Source: Jannaschia donghaensis (GTDB lineage Bacteria; Pseudomonadota; Alphaproteobacteria; Rhodobacterales; Rhodobacteraceae). Taken from it: DNA of 64,000 nt. The stretch's first letter is position 1; each line of letters begins with the position of its first letter. A model generated the notes under the pieces. It was not told the DNA's origin. It did no database searches and saw only the letters and a list, made by a program, of their open reading frames with translations. The stretch covers positions 608,216-672,215 of the forward strand of contig NZ_CXSU01000012.1 of assembly GCF_001403795.1 (NCBI RefSeq), read 5' to 3'. The translations under genes were made by a program, and so were the position numbers. Below are positions 30,734-39,760 of the stretch, piece by piece.

Positions 30734-32206
30734 ATGCCGGCCTACGACGATCTGATGGCGTTCCAGCGCACCACCGAAGCTTTGGCACAAGTGGCCGGGC
30801 GCACCGGATGGGACCAGGAAACGATGATGCCCGTCGGCGCGGCCCCCCAGCGGGCCGAGGAAATGGCCGCGCTGGAAGAGGTGCTGCACGCCCGCCGCAC
30901 CGATCCGCGCATCGGCGACTGGCTGGAGGAGGCCCATGCCCCCGACGCGGCGGCCGATGCGAACCTGCGCGATATCCGCCGCAGCTATGACCGTAATCAC
31001 AAGGTTCCCGCGCGCTTGGCGTCCGAACTGGCGCGGGTGACGTCGCTGGCGCAGGGCCAGTGGGCCACGGCGCGGGCGTCCGAGGACGCGGCGTCCTTTG
31101 CCCCCGTGCTGGCCGAGGTCGTGCGCCTGCGGCAGGAGGAGGGCGCAGCCCTGGCGGCGGGGACGAACCGCGACGCCTACGACGCGCTGATGCAGGATTA
31201 TGAGCCGGGCGGGAACGCCGCTGACATGGCCGCGATGTTCGACAAGATGCGCCCCCGCCTGCGCGCCCTGCGAGAACGGGCCCTGGGCGCGACGCCCGCG
31301 CCGACGGTGGCGGGGCGCTTTTCCGCAGTCCAGCAGATCGCCTTGTCCGAAGAAGTGGCGGCCGCCTATGGATACGACATGATGCGGGGCCGGCTGGACA
31401 CGGCGGTGCACCCTTTTTCGTCCGGGTCGGGCACGGATGTGCGGATCACGACCCGCGTGGATGAGAATGATCCGTTCAATTGCCTGTTTTCCACCGTGCA
31501 CGAAGTTGGTCACGCCAGCTATGAACAGGGAGTGGATGCCGCGTATTTGCTGACGCCGATCGGGCGCGGTGTTTCGATGGGGGTGCATGAAAGCCAATCG
31601 CGCAGTTATGAAAATCAGATGGCCCGGTCGGAGGCGTATTGCGGATGGCTGTTCGGTCGGATGCGCGATGTCTTCGGCGACATCGGCGTGACGTCGGAGC
31701 GGGATTTCTACCGCGCGGTCAACAGCGTCGGATCAGGATACATCCGGACCGAAGCCGACGAGGTGAACTATAACCTGCATGTCATGCTTCGCTTCGATCT
31801 GGAGCGCGGGCTGATCTTAGGGGACCTCGACGTTGCCGATCTGGAGGGGGCGTGGAACGACCGGTTCGCGTCGGACTTCGGCTTTGCCGTGGACAAGCCG
31901 TCGAACGGGTTCATGCAGGACGTGCATTGGTCGGTCGGCTTGATGGGATATTTCCCGACCTATTCATTGGGCAATCTGTTCGCCGGTTGCCTGATGGCGG
32001 CCGCGCGGCGGGATGTGCCGGGCATCGACGACGCCTTGGCCCAAGGCGATCCATCGCCGGCGACCGGCTGGATGCGGGCCAACCTGCAACGGTACGGGGC
32101 CCTGCGCGAACCGACCGAGACGATCCGGCATGCCACGGGCGAAGACCCTTCGGCGGAACCGCTTTTGGCCTATCTCGAAGCGAAGTTCGGGGACCTGTAC
32201 CCCTGA
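30734..32206 (+). CDS. M32-family metallocarboxypeptidase (Taq carboxypeptidase type)
   Basis: The 490-residue soluble enzyme cleaves C-terminal residues from peptides and uses a metal held by HEVGH (residues about 256-260, in FSTVHEVGHASYEQG) with a downstream Glu in MGVHESQSRSYENQM. DPFNCLFSTVHE and the C-terminal SYTYALGN-like segment FPTYSLGNLFAGCLM fit the family. There is no signal peptide. It starts one base after ctaA and converges on soeC with a 4-base gap. Confidence 0.94.
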   Translation: MPAYDDLMAFQRTTEALAQVAGRTGWDQETMMPVGAAPQRAEEMAALEEVLHARRTDPRIGDWLEEAHAPDAAADANLRDIRRSYDRNHKVPARLASELARVTSLAQGQWATARASEDAASFAPVLAEVVRLRQEEGAALAAGTNRDAYDALMQDYEPGGNAADMAAMFDKMRPRLRALRERALGATPAPTVAGRFSAVQQIALSEEVAAAYGYDMMRGRLDTAVHPFSSGSGTDVRITTRVDENDPFNCLFSTVHEVGHASYEQGVDAAYLLTPIGRGVSMGVHESQSRSYENQMARSEAYCGWLFGRMRDVFGDIGVTSERDFYRAVNSVGSGYIRTEADEVNYNLHVMLRFDLERGLILGDLDVADLEGAWNDRFASDFGFAVDKPSNGFMQDVHWSVGLMGYFPTYSLGNLFAGCLMAAARRDVPGIDDALAQGDPSPATGWMRANLQRYGALREPTETIRHATGEDPSAEPLLAYLEAKFGDLYP

Positions 32207-32210
32207 ACGA

Positions 32211-33098
32211 TCAGGTCGCCTGCTTGGCGGTATGCGCGCCGTAATACAGTCCGACGACATGCTCGGCCTCTGCAAAGAAAAGCCAGCGTTGCGCGAACAG
32301 GCCGATCAGATGCGAGACGACCGCCAGCAGGACCGGCAGGTGATGCGCGCCGAAGATCAGCACCAGCAGAACCGGCACAACCGTCATCAAAACGATCGCG
32401 ATGATGCGCAGTTTGACGGCGTGCTTGCGGGCCACCTGATAAACCATTTCATGCGTTAGATAATTTTCGCCCGTGTGCGGCTTTTCCCACAGGGAAACCT
32501 TGCCCGAAAGCTGCGTCGCCGTCCCGATCGTCGATCCGGCTTCGGCGAAGCGGCTGTCACCCTTCCACCAGTGGAATCCGACGACAATTCCCAATAATAT
32601 CAACAGGATGTTCGCCAGCGTCGGATTGTTCGACAACAGCGCGCCCCCGGCCAGCGATGCGGTCACGAAGAAGGCGGGCGTGGCCGGCTGGTTCCAGCGT
32701 GGAATCGTCTTGAGCTGGGCATAGATCATGCCCGTCGAGAACACGGTGCAAAGCGAGAGCGCCGCGCCGAGAAAACCGATCGTCGCCACGGTCGTGTCGA
32801 GGAACACCTGAAGCCCAGCGTAGATCGCCATCAAAAGCAGGGCCGACACGGCGAACCACCCTTCGCGAGACAGCCACGACGTCCGCCACTGACTGTAGGA
32901 TTTCCAGGCGTTCTTCTTGTTCTTGAGGTGGAACACCGACGCAAGCAAGCCCCCGACCGCCAGAAGATAGGCGATCAGGTAAAATCCGAAGGCGATGAAA
33001 CCCGTGACGGTGGGTAAGCCCAGCCCCAGAAAGAACAAAAGCCCGAAGCCCGCGCCTGACAGGGTGGAGAAGATGATGACGGACGGTGCGGGGTTCAT
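32211..33098 (-). CDS. soeC: membrane anchor subunit of sulfite dehydrogenase (DmsC/NrfD-like)
   Basis: This 295-residue protein has about eight transmembrane helices and the DmsC pattern. It anchors the catalytic pair to the membrane and passes electrons to the quinone pool. Its ATG overlaps the soeB stop by one base (TGATG). The context soeB-soeA-pta-xsc argues for sulfite oxidation and against a DMSO reductase; by sequence alone the two are hard to separate. It is the last gene of the minus-strand operon and converges on the M32 gene. Confidence 0.85.
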   Translation of the reverse strand: MNPAPSVIIFSTLSGAGFGLLFFLGLGLPTVTGFIAFGFYLIAYLLAVGGLLASVFHLKNKKNAWKSYSQWRTSWLSREGWFAVSALLLMAIYAGLQVFLDTTVATIGFLGAALSLCTVFSTGMIYAQLKTIPRWNQPATPAFFVTASLAGGALLSNNPTLANILLILLGIVVGFHWWKGDSRFAEAGSTIGTATQLSGKVSLWEKPHTGENYLTHEMVYQVARKHAVKLRIIAIVLMTVVPVLLVLIFGAHHLPVLLAVVSHLIGLFAQRWLFFAEAEHVVGLYYGAHTAKQAT

Positions 33099-33871
33099 CA
33101 GAGCTTCTCCAGCGCGCGGTCGAGCCAGCCCATGAAGCCTGCGGGTTCTTCCGCGACGGGGGCGAGGAAGGGGGCGAGAATGTCTTCCTCGCCCGCCATT
33201 GGGGCCTGGATCGTGTCGCGGGGACGTGGCGGAAGGTATTGATTTACCGGCTTAGTTCCTTGTTCGGGCATCAGATCCATACCACCGCGTTCGGCGACCA
33301 ACCGGCTCACGTCGCTGTCGGGGTCGGCCAGGTCACCGAAGTGGCGGGCACCGGCGGGGCAGGTGCGCACGCAGGCCGGAACACGTTCCTCCTCCTCGAT
33401 ATTCTCGTTGTAGATACGGTCGACGCAGAGGGTGCACTTCTTCATCACGCCCGCCACCTGATCGACTTCGCGCGCGCCGTAGGGGCAGGCCCAGGCACAC
33501 AACCCGCAGCCCATGCAGGCGTCTTCGTTGACCAGAACGATGCCGTCCTCGGCCCGTTTGTAGCTGGCCCCTGTGGGGCAGACGGTGACGCAGGGCGCGT
33601 CTTCGCAGTGCAGGCAGGATTTGGGAAAATGTGTCGTTTGAGCGAGTTGCGGGACGTCGTTCACAGGCTCCGGCTGGCTCTGGAAGCTGTGGATGCGGTT
33701 GAGGAACGTGCCGGACGCCGCGCCGTAGGGATCCTGATCCGAAAGGGGCGCGCCGTAGTTTTGTGTGTTCCAGCCTTTGCACGCTGTCACGCAGGCGTGG
33801 CAGCCGACGCAGGTGTCCAGGTCGATGACGAGGCCGAGTTTCTTCTGCGTCGTGGTGGGAAGGGCGGTCAT
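33098..33871 (-). CDS. soeB: four-cluster iron-sulfur subunit of sulfite dehydrogenase
   Basis: The 257-residue DmsB-type protein has four cysteine groups for [4Fe-4S] clusters: CVGCHACVTAC near the start, CLHCEDAPCVTVCPTG, CMGCGLCAWACPYGA, and CTLCVDRI with CVRTCPAGA. It carries electrons from the molybdenum subunit to SoeC. No Tat or Sec signal is seen, so it should be cytoplasmic. A GGAGG site lies upstream of its ATG. It is separated from soeA by 127 bases that contain tandem repeats. Confidence 0.9.
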   Translation of the reverse strand: MTALPTTTQKKLGLVIDLDTCVGCHACVTACKGWNTQNYGAPLSDQDPYGAASGTFLNRIHSFQSQPEPVNDVPQLAQTTHFPKSCLHCEDAPCVTVCPTGASYKRAEDGIVLVNEDACMGCGLCAWACPYGAREVDQVAGVMKKCTLCVDRIYNENIEEEERVPACVRTCPAGARHFGDLADPDSDVSRLVAERGGMDLMPEQGTKPVNQYLPPRPRDTIQAPMAGEEDILAPFLAPVAEEPAGFMGWLDRALEKL

Positions 33872-33912
33872 CGAAGGGCCTCCGTCGGTCGAAAAAGGGC
33901 GGCGGATTTCAG

Positions 33913-33952
33913 GGGTGATCCACGGGTGATCTGTGGGTGATCTGCGTCACCC
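33913..33952. repeat. three tandem 11-bp repeats plus hairpin between soeA and soeB
   Basis: GGGTGATC begins at 33913, 33924 and 33935, an exact period of 11. The last unit joins a short dyad, GGGTGA (33935-33940) with TCACCC (33947-33952). It lies in the 127-bp soeA-soeB gap, 42 bp before the soeB start. Confidence 0.7.
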
Positions 33953-33998
33953 GTATCGGATCGCACCGTGGGCGGGTAATATTGCAAGTTCTGTGCGG

Positions 33999-36818
33999 TC
34001 ATTTGATCTGCCATGCCAGAGCGTCGGGCCCGGTGCCGACGGGGCTGGTTTGTTTCCCGGTCTCCGGCTTCGATGTGAGGTCGGCGGGCGCGGCGACTTT
34101 CTCGACTTTGACCTTGAGGTCGAACCACGCCGCCTGACCGGTGATCGGATCGGAATTGGACCAGCGCATCCCGTCCTTCTTGGGCGGCATCAACTCGTGG
34201 ATCAGATGGTTGAGGAGGAACCCCTCCTTCGTTTCGGGCGCGTTATCGTGGAGCGCCCAGGCCCCCTTGCGCTTGCCGATCGCGTTCCACGTCCAGATCG
34301 TGTTGTGGTTGAGCGCGGGCATATGGGCCACCGGCACCGTGATCTCGCCGTGGGGGGAGGAGACCCTGGCCCAGTCGTCATCGGCGAAGCCGTGCTTTTC
34401 CCAGATTTCGGTCGGCAGATACATCGGGTTGCGGCCATGGATCTGTCGCAGCCAGGCGTTCTGGCTGCCCCAGGAGTGATACATCGCCATGGGGCGCTGG
34501 GTGAGCGCGTTCACGGTGAAGCCGTCGTCCGCGCCGCCGTGATCCGCGGTGGCGTCCCACCAGATTGGCAGGGGGTCCATGGTCGCGTTGATGCGGTCGC
34601 GCAAGTGGTCGGGCGGCTGGCGGTCGCCGTGCCCCTCGGCGGCCAGTTGGAACCGGCGCAGCGGCTCGCACCAGAGCGTGAAGAGGTAAGGAGCGGCCTT
34701 GTCGAAGAGGCCGATCTCGACGGCCCAGTCCTGATAGGCCTTGTTCCACGGTTTGTAGAACTGCGCCTCTTCGGGGATGTGCGCGATCGCATAGCCGCCG
34801 TTGTCGATATAGGCCTGCATCTGGTTGGGGTTGGGCGCGCCGCGTCCCATCTCGTCGCCGTTGCCGCGAAAGCCCATGAGCGGGCCGATGCCGGGCCGGC
34901 GTTCGTGGCTGACTATATAGTCGGCGTAATCCTTGAACTTTTGGCTGCCGTCGTCCTTGACGAAGCCCGGCAGGCCAAGTTTAGCGCCCAGATCGATGAG
35001 CGCGGACTGGAAGCCCTTCACGTCGCGGTCAGGCTCGACCACGGGCCAGCGGATCGCATCGGCGGCGGCCTCGGCTTCGCAGATGGGACGGTCGAGGAGC
35101 GAGATGCAGTCGTGGCGTTCCAGGTAGGTCGTGTCGGGCAGGATCAGGTCGGCGAAGGCCACCATTTCCGATGAATAGGCGTCGGAATAGATGATGTGCG
35201 GGATGACGTAGTCGCCGTTGTCGTCCTTGTCGGCCAGCATCTTCATGGTGCCCGACGTGTTCATCGAGGAATTCCAGGCCATGTTCGCCATGTACATGAA
35301 CAGGGTGTCGATCTTGTAGGGATCGCCCGCATGGGCGTTGGAGATGACCATGTGCATCATGCCATGCGCCGACATGGGGTTTTCCCAGGTGAAGGCCTTG
35401 TCGATGCGGGCGGGGGTGCCGTCGTCCTTGAGCGCGAGGTCGGCGGGGCCGTGCACGAAGCCCAGGTGTGGGCCGTCGAGGGGGGCACCGGGCGTCACCT
35501 TGGAGTGGGGCTTGGGGTGCGCGGTGGCCGCCTTAGGGTAGGGCGGCTTGAAGCGGAAGCCGCCGGGGGTTTCGACGCTGCCGATGAGGATCTGGAGCAT
35601 GTGAAGTGCGCGGCAGGTCTGAAACCCGTTGGCATGGGCGCTGATACCGCGCATGGCGTGCATCGAGACGGGGCGGCCCGTCATTTTGCTGTGCCTGCGG
35701 CCCCGAAAGTCGGTCCAGGGGATGTCCAGTTCGATCGCCTCGTCGAAGGCGACGCGGGCGATTTCGGCGGCCAGGGCGCGGATGCGGGGGGCGGGGATGC
35801 CGGTGCGCTCGGCGACGGCTTCGGGCGCGTACTGGGGGTCGAGATACTTGTCGACCATGTGCTGGAACACGGTGCGGTGGCGGATGCCGTCCACCTCCCA
35901 CACGCCGGCGAGGTCAGGGTTCACGTCATGGGCGTCGTAGCAGCGGGCGCGTTTTTCGGTGCGGTCCCAGACCAGTTTGTGGCCATCGTCGTCCAGAAGG
36001 GCGAGGCCGTGGGTCTGGGATTTCGGGTCGGCGTCGATCAGGACCGGGGCGTCGGTGAAATCGCGCAGATATTCCAGGTCGATCTTGCCGGCCTTGAGCA
36101 GGCAATGGACGAGGGACAGGATCAGCAGGCCATCGGTGCCCGGCGTGATGCCGAACCAGTCGTCGGCGATGGCGTTGTAGCCCGAGCGGACGGGATTGAC
36201 GCCCACGACCTTGGCCCCGTTCTTCTTGATCTTGCCGAGGCCCATCTTGATCGGGTTGCTGTCGTGATCTTCGGCCACGCCGAAGAGGATGAAGAGCTTC
36301 GTGCGGTCCCAGTCGGGTTGCCCGAATTCCCAGAAGGCGCCGCCCATGGTGTAGATGCCGCCCGCGGCCATGTTGACCGAGCAGAAGCCGCCGTGGGCCG
36401 CGTAGTTGGGGGTGCCGAACGCCTGCGCCCACCAGCTTGTGAAGCTTTGCGACTGGTCGCGGCCGGTGAAGAAGGCGAGTTTGCTGGGGTCGGTTTCGCG
36501 GATCGGTTTCAGCCACTTGGCGGCGATGTCGTAGGCTTCGTCCCAGGTGATATCCTCGAACTTGCCTTCGCCGCGTTCGCCCACGCGCTTCATCGGGTTG
36601 CGCAGGCGCGACGGCGCGTTGTGCTGCATGATGCCCGCGCTGCCCTTGGCGCAGAGGACGCCGCGATTGACGGGGTGATCGCGGTTGCCTTCGATATAGG
36701 CGACCTTGCCCTTGACCATGTGCACGTCGATGCCGCAGCGGCAGGCGCACATGTAGCAGGTGGTCTTGCGCACCTCGTCCGAGACTTTGGGCGACAGGTT
36801 CAGCTTGGGCTGGTTCAT
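33999..36818 (-). CDS. soeA: molybdopterin catalytic subunit of sulfite dehydrogenase
   Basis: The 939-residue product is a molybdopterin oxidoreductase of the DMSO-reductase superfamily. The N-terminal cluster cysteines are Cys21, Cys24, Cys28 and Cys56 (CYMCACRCG ... GVLCAKG). There is no Tat signal before them, which points to the cytoplasmic SoeABC type and not to a periplasmic DMSO reductase. Later segments include FFTGRDQSQSF and the C-terminal pterin-binding domain (PMYLPTEIWEKHG, HNTIWTWNAIGKRKGAW). It overlaps pta by four bases. Inferred job: oxidise the sulfite released by Xsc to sulfate. Confidence 0.88.
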   Translation of the reverse strand: MNQPKLNLSPKVSDEVRKTTCYMCACRCGIDVHMVKGKVAYIEGNRDHPVNRGVLCAKGSAGIMQHNAPSRLRNPMKRVGERGEGKFEDITWDEAYDIAAKWLKPIRETDPSKLAFFTGRDQSQSFTSWWAQAFGTPNYAAHGGFCSVNMAAGGIYTMGGAFWEFGQPDWDRTKLFILFGVAEDHDSNPIKMGLGKIKKNGAKVVGVNPVRSGYNAIADDWFGITPGTDGLLILSLVHCLLKAGKIDLEYLRDFTDAPVLIDADPKSQTHGLALLDDDGHKLVWDRTEKRARCYDAHDVNPDLAGVWEVDGIRHRTVFQHMVDKYLDPQYAPEAVAERTGIPAPRIRALAAEIARVAFDEAIELDIPWTDFRGRRHSKMTGRPVSMHAMRGISAHANGFQTCRALHMLQILIGSVETPGGFRFKPPYPKAATAHPKPHSKVTPGAPLDGPHLGFVHGPADLALKDDGTPARIDKAFTWENPMSAHGMMHMVISNAHAGDPYKIDTLFMYMANMAWNSSMNTSGTMKMLADKDDNGDYVIPHIIYSDAYSSEMVAFADLILPDTTYLERHDCISLLDRPICEAEAAADAIRWPVVEPDRDVKGFQSALIDLGAKLGLPGFVKDDGSQKFKDYADYIVSHERRPGIGPLMGFRGNGDEMGRGAPNPNQMQAYIDNGGYAIAHIPEEAQFYKPWNKAYQDWAVEIGLFDKAAPYLFTLWCEPLRRFQLAAEGHGDRQPPDHLRDRINATMDPLPIWWDATADHGGADDGFTVNALTQRPMAMYHSWGSQNAWLRQIHGRNPMYLPTEIWEKHGFADDDWARVSSPHGEITVPVAHMPALNHNTIWTWNAIGKRKGAWALHDNAPETKEGFLLNHLIHELMPPKKDGMRWSNSDPITGQAAWFDLKVKVEKVAAPADLTSKPETGKQTSPVGTGPDALAWQIK

Positions 36819-37801
36819 GGGGTCTTTCCCTTGCTGGCATCGATCTGGGCGGAGGTGACGGCGATCATGTCCAGAATGTCGTCGGAGGTACAGCCGCGCG
36901 ACAGGTCATTCGCCGGTTTTGCGAGGCCCTGCAGGACGGGACCGATGGCGGTGCACCCCCCGATCCGCTGGGCGATCTTGTAGCCGATGTTGCCGGCGTC
37001 CAGATTTGGGAAAATCAGCACATTGGCCTGACCCGCGACATCGCTGCCGGGGGCCTTGGACGCGCCGACGTCCGCGTCGAAGGCGGCGTCGAATTGCAGT
37101 TCGCCGTCGATCGCGAAGTCGGCGGTGGCGCGCGCGATTTCGAGGGCGTCGATGACCTTGTTGACCGCCATGTGATGGGCGCTGCCCCGGGTGGAGAAGG
37201 ACAGCATGGCGACCTTCGGCTGGGTGCCCAGAAGCGCGCGGGCGGAGGCGGCGGCCTGATGGGCGATGGCGGCGAGTTGGCCCGCATCGGGGTCGATGAC
37301 GAGGCCGCAGTCGGAGAAGATCATGGCACCACCCGGACGCGTGGGGTACGTGTCGGGCAGGACCATCAGGAAGAAACTGCTGACCAGCGGGGCACCCGGC
37401 GCGGTGCCGATCATCTGAAGGGCGGCACGCACGATGTCGGAGGTGGTGGAAACGGCCCCGCCGATCGTGCCGTCGGCCAGGCCCCGGCGCACCATCAGCG
37501 CGGCGTGGGTCAGCGGGTCGGCAACGGCGGCGGCGGCGTCATCGCGGGTGGGATGACGTTTGGCGCGGGCCTCCAGATAGGCGTCGATCATGGTGTCCGG
37601 ATCGGCACGGCCCGGGTCGCGCAGAGCGACGCCGTCGGGCAGGGCGGTGCCTTCGGGGGCCAGCAGGGTGACCCGCGCCATGCCATCCGCCACGGCGCGT
37701 CCCGCGGCGTCCTGCACACGCGGGTCGGTGCCTTCGGGCAGGACGACATGGTGACGGGACCGTTTGGCACGGTCCCGCAGGGTCCGGAGCGGCGACGTCA
37801 T
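36815..37801 (-). CDS. pta: phosphate acetyltransferase
   Basis: Pta swaps the phosphate of acetyl phosphate for CoA. The 328-residue short-form enzyme has only the catalytic domain (HHVVLPEGTDPRVQDAAGRA, TLLAPEG, GLADGTIGGAVSTTSDIVRA, VAMLSFSTRGSA, NVLIFPNLDAGNIGYKIAQR). It lies between xsc and soeA in the same direction, as in known taurine/sulfoacetaldehyde operons, so its substrate is the acetyl phosphate made by Xsc. The ribosome site is weak (GGGCGGCGG). It overlaps soeA by four bases. Confidence 0.94.
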   Translation of the reverse strand: MTSPLRTLRDRAKRSRHHVVLPEGTDPRVQDAAGRAVADGMARVTLLAPEGTALPDGVALRDPGRADPDTMIDAYLEARAKRHPTRDDAAAAVADPLTHAALMVRRGLADGTIGGAVSTTSDIVRAALQMIGTAPGAPLVSSFFLMVLPDTYPTRPGGAMIFSDCGLVIDPDAGQLAAIAHQAAASARALLGTQPKVAMLSFSTRGSAHHMAVNKVIDALEIARATADFAIDGELQFDAAFDADVGASKAPGSDVAGQANVLIFPNLDAGNIGYKIAQRIGGCTAIGPVLQGLAKPANDLSRGCTSDDILDMIAVTSAQIDASKGKTP

Positions 37802-37832
37802 GCCGCCGCCCGGATTATCGTTTGGAAACAGA

Positions 37833-39611
37833 TCACTCCGCAGCGACGTTCATGTCGTCCTTGGACACGCCGGCGACCTTGACGGGCTTCTTCATGGCGT
37901 CGCGGCGGAACGGCTCCCCCAGTTCCTGGTTCAGGATGACCTCGATCAAGGTGGTGGTGTCGTTTTCCATCTGATCCTTGATTGCGGTGTCCAGCGCGGC
38001 CGTCAGCTCGTCCATCGTCTTGACCTGCACGCCCTTGAGACCGCAGGCCTGTGCGATGCCGGCATAGCTGACTTTCATGTCCAGTTCGGTGCCGACGAAA
38101 TTGTCATCGAACCAGAGCGTGGAGTTCCGCTTTTCGGCACCCCACTGGTAGTTGCGGAACACGATTTGCGTGATGGCGGGCCATTCGTCGCGACCGATGG
38201 CCGTCAGTTCGTTGACGGAGATGCCGAAGGCACCGTCGCCCGCAAAGCCCACGACGGGGGTGTCGGGCTGACCGATCTTGGCCCCGATGATCGACGGCAG
38301 GCCGTAGCCGCAGGGGCCGAAGAGGCCGGGGGCCAGGTATTTGCGGCCCTTGTCGAAGTCCGGGTACGCGTTGCCGATGGCGCAGTTGTTGCCGATGTCC
38401 GACGAGATGATCGCGTCGCGCGGCAGGGCCTGCTGGATGGCGCGCCAGGCCTGGCGCGGGGACATCCAGTCGGGGCGCGCTTCGCGGGCCCGCTCGTTCC
38501 AGGTGGTGCCGGGATCGTCCAACTCGTGGTCGAGGGACGACAGCTCTTGCTTCCAGGCGGATTTGGTCTGCGCGATGCGGGCCTTGCGATCCGCGCGGCC
38601 CGCGTCGCCGGCATCGTCGGACAGTTGGTTCAGGATGCCGGTAGCGACCTTGGCTGCGTCGCCCACGATGCCCACCGTGACCTTCTTGGTCAGGCCGATC
38701 CGGTCGGGGTTGATGTCGACCTGGATAATCTTCGCGTCCTTGGGCCAGTATTCCATGCCGTAGCCGGGCAGGGTCGAGAACGGGTTGAGACGGGTCCCGA
38801 GCGCCAGAACGACATCGGCCTCCTTGATGAGTTCCATCCCCGCCTTGGAGCCGTTGTAGCCTAGCGGGCCCGCAAAGAGGGGGTGCGAGCCGGGGAAGGC
38901 GTCGTTGTGCTGATAGCCCACGCAGACGGGGGCATCCAGACGCTCGGCCAACTCCATCGAGGCGGCGATGCCACCCTCGGAGAGGACGACGCCGGCGCCG
39001 TTGAGGATGACGGGGTTCTTGGCCCCAGAAAGGAGGGCCGCGGCCTTGGCGACGGAATTCTCGCCGCCGGGCGAGACTTCGAATTCGATCGGCTCGGGGA
39101 TTTCGATGTCGACGACCTGGGTCCAGAAATCGCGCGGGATATTGATCTGCGCGGGGCCGGAGAGACGCTTGGCCTTGGCGATCACACGGGCGAGGGTTTC
39201 GGCGATGCGGGAGGGGTCGCGGACCTCTTCCTGGTAGGCGACGCAATCCTTGAAGAGGTTCATCTGTTCCATTTCCTGGAACCCGCCCTGGCCGATGGTC
39301 TTGTTGGCGGCCTGCGGCGTGACCAGAAGACAGGGGGTGTGGTTCCAGTAGGCGGTCTTGACGGAGGTGACGAAGTTGGTGATGCCCGGACCGTTCTGGG
39401 CGATCATCATCGACATCTCGCCGGTGGCGCGGGTGTAGCCGTCGGCCATCATCCCGGCGGTCATTTCATGGGCGCAATCCCAAAACGTGATGCCAGCCGA
39501 GGGGAAGATGTCGGAGATCGGCATCATGGCCGACCCGATGATCCCGAAGGCGTGGCGAATGCCGTGGGCCTGCAGGGTTTTGACGAAGGCTTCTTCGGTC
39601 GTCATCTTCAT
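37833..39611 (-). CDS. xsc: sulfoacetaldehyde acetyltransferase
   Basis: Xsc is a thiamine-diphosphate enzyme that splits sulfoacetaldehyde with phosphate into acetyl phosphate and sulfite. The 592-residue product has the acetolactate-synthase layout: N-terminal PYR domain (MTTEEAFVKTLQAHGIRHAF, AHEMTAGMMADGYTRATG), central domain with KNPVILNGAGVVLSE, and C-terminal PP domain with SDIGNNCAIGNAYPDF and GFAGDGAFGISVNE holding the GDG metal motif. GGAGG precedes its ATG. A TauR-type repeat lies about 100 bp upstream. The neighbours pta, soeABC and tauR make the call firm. Confidence 0.95.
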   Translation of the reverse strand: MKMTTEEAFVKTLQAHGIRHAFGIIGSAMMPISDIFPSAGITFWDCAHEMTAGMMADGYTRATGEMSMMIAQNGPGITNFVTSVKTAYWNHTPCLLVTPQAANKTIGQGGFQEMEQMNLFKDCVAYQEEVRDPSRIAETLARVIAKAKRLSGPAQINIPRDFWTQVVDIEIPEPIEFEVSPGGENSVAKAAALLSGAKNPVILNGAGVVLSEGGIAASMELAERLDAPVCVGYQHNDAFPGSHPLFAGPLGYNGSKAGMELIKEADVVLALGTRLNPFSTLPGYGMEYWPKDAKIIQVDINPDRIGLTKKVTVGIVGDAAKVATGILNQLSDDAGDAGRADRKARIAQTKSAWKQELSSLDHELDDPGTTWNERAREARPDWMSPRQAWRAIQQALPRDAIISSDIGNNCAIGNAYPDFDKGRKYLAPGLFGPCGYGLPSIIGAKIGQPDTPVVGFAGDGAFGISVNELTAIGRDEWPAITQIVFRNYQWGAEKRNSTLWFDDNFVGTELDMKVSYAGIAQACGLKGVQVKTMDELTAALDTAIKDQMENDTTTLIEVILNQELGEPFRRDAMKKPVKVAGVSKDDMNVAAE

Positions 39612-39704
39612 GGGTCTATCCTCCGGGTGATGTTCGAAAATGAGACTTCAGGTCTCGATTTGTCTCTGGCTTGCCGCAAACATACGGCGGGGGTCAAGGG
39701 TTCG

Positions 39705-39737
39705 TTAGGTCCAACGGATGTCGCGGCCTAGGGCCAG
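39705..39737 (-). promoter_or_regulatory. probable TauR-binding direct repeats upstream of xsc
   Basis: Read on the minus strand, CTGGCCCTAG (39737-39728) and TTGGACCTAA (39714-39705) are imperfect copies of the CTGGACYTAA repeat recalled as the TauR site in Rhodobacter capsulatus, 23 bp apart start to start. They lie 94-126 bp upstream of the xsc ATG, a fit for an activator site. Confidence 0.55.
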
Positions 39738-39760
39738 ACGGAGGGACCTCGGTCGGGCAA

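Noticed and set aside
35196-36983. 595-residue open frame on the plus strand opposite soeA
   Set aside because: The minus strand has clear molybdopterin oxidoreductase motifs and cysteines; the plus frame is low-complexity Gly/Val/Asp-rich sequence without family likeness.
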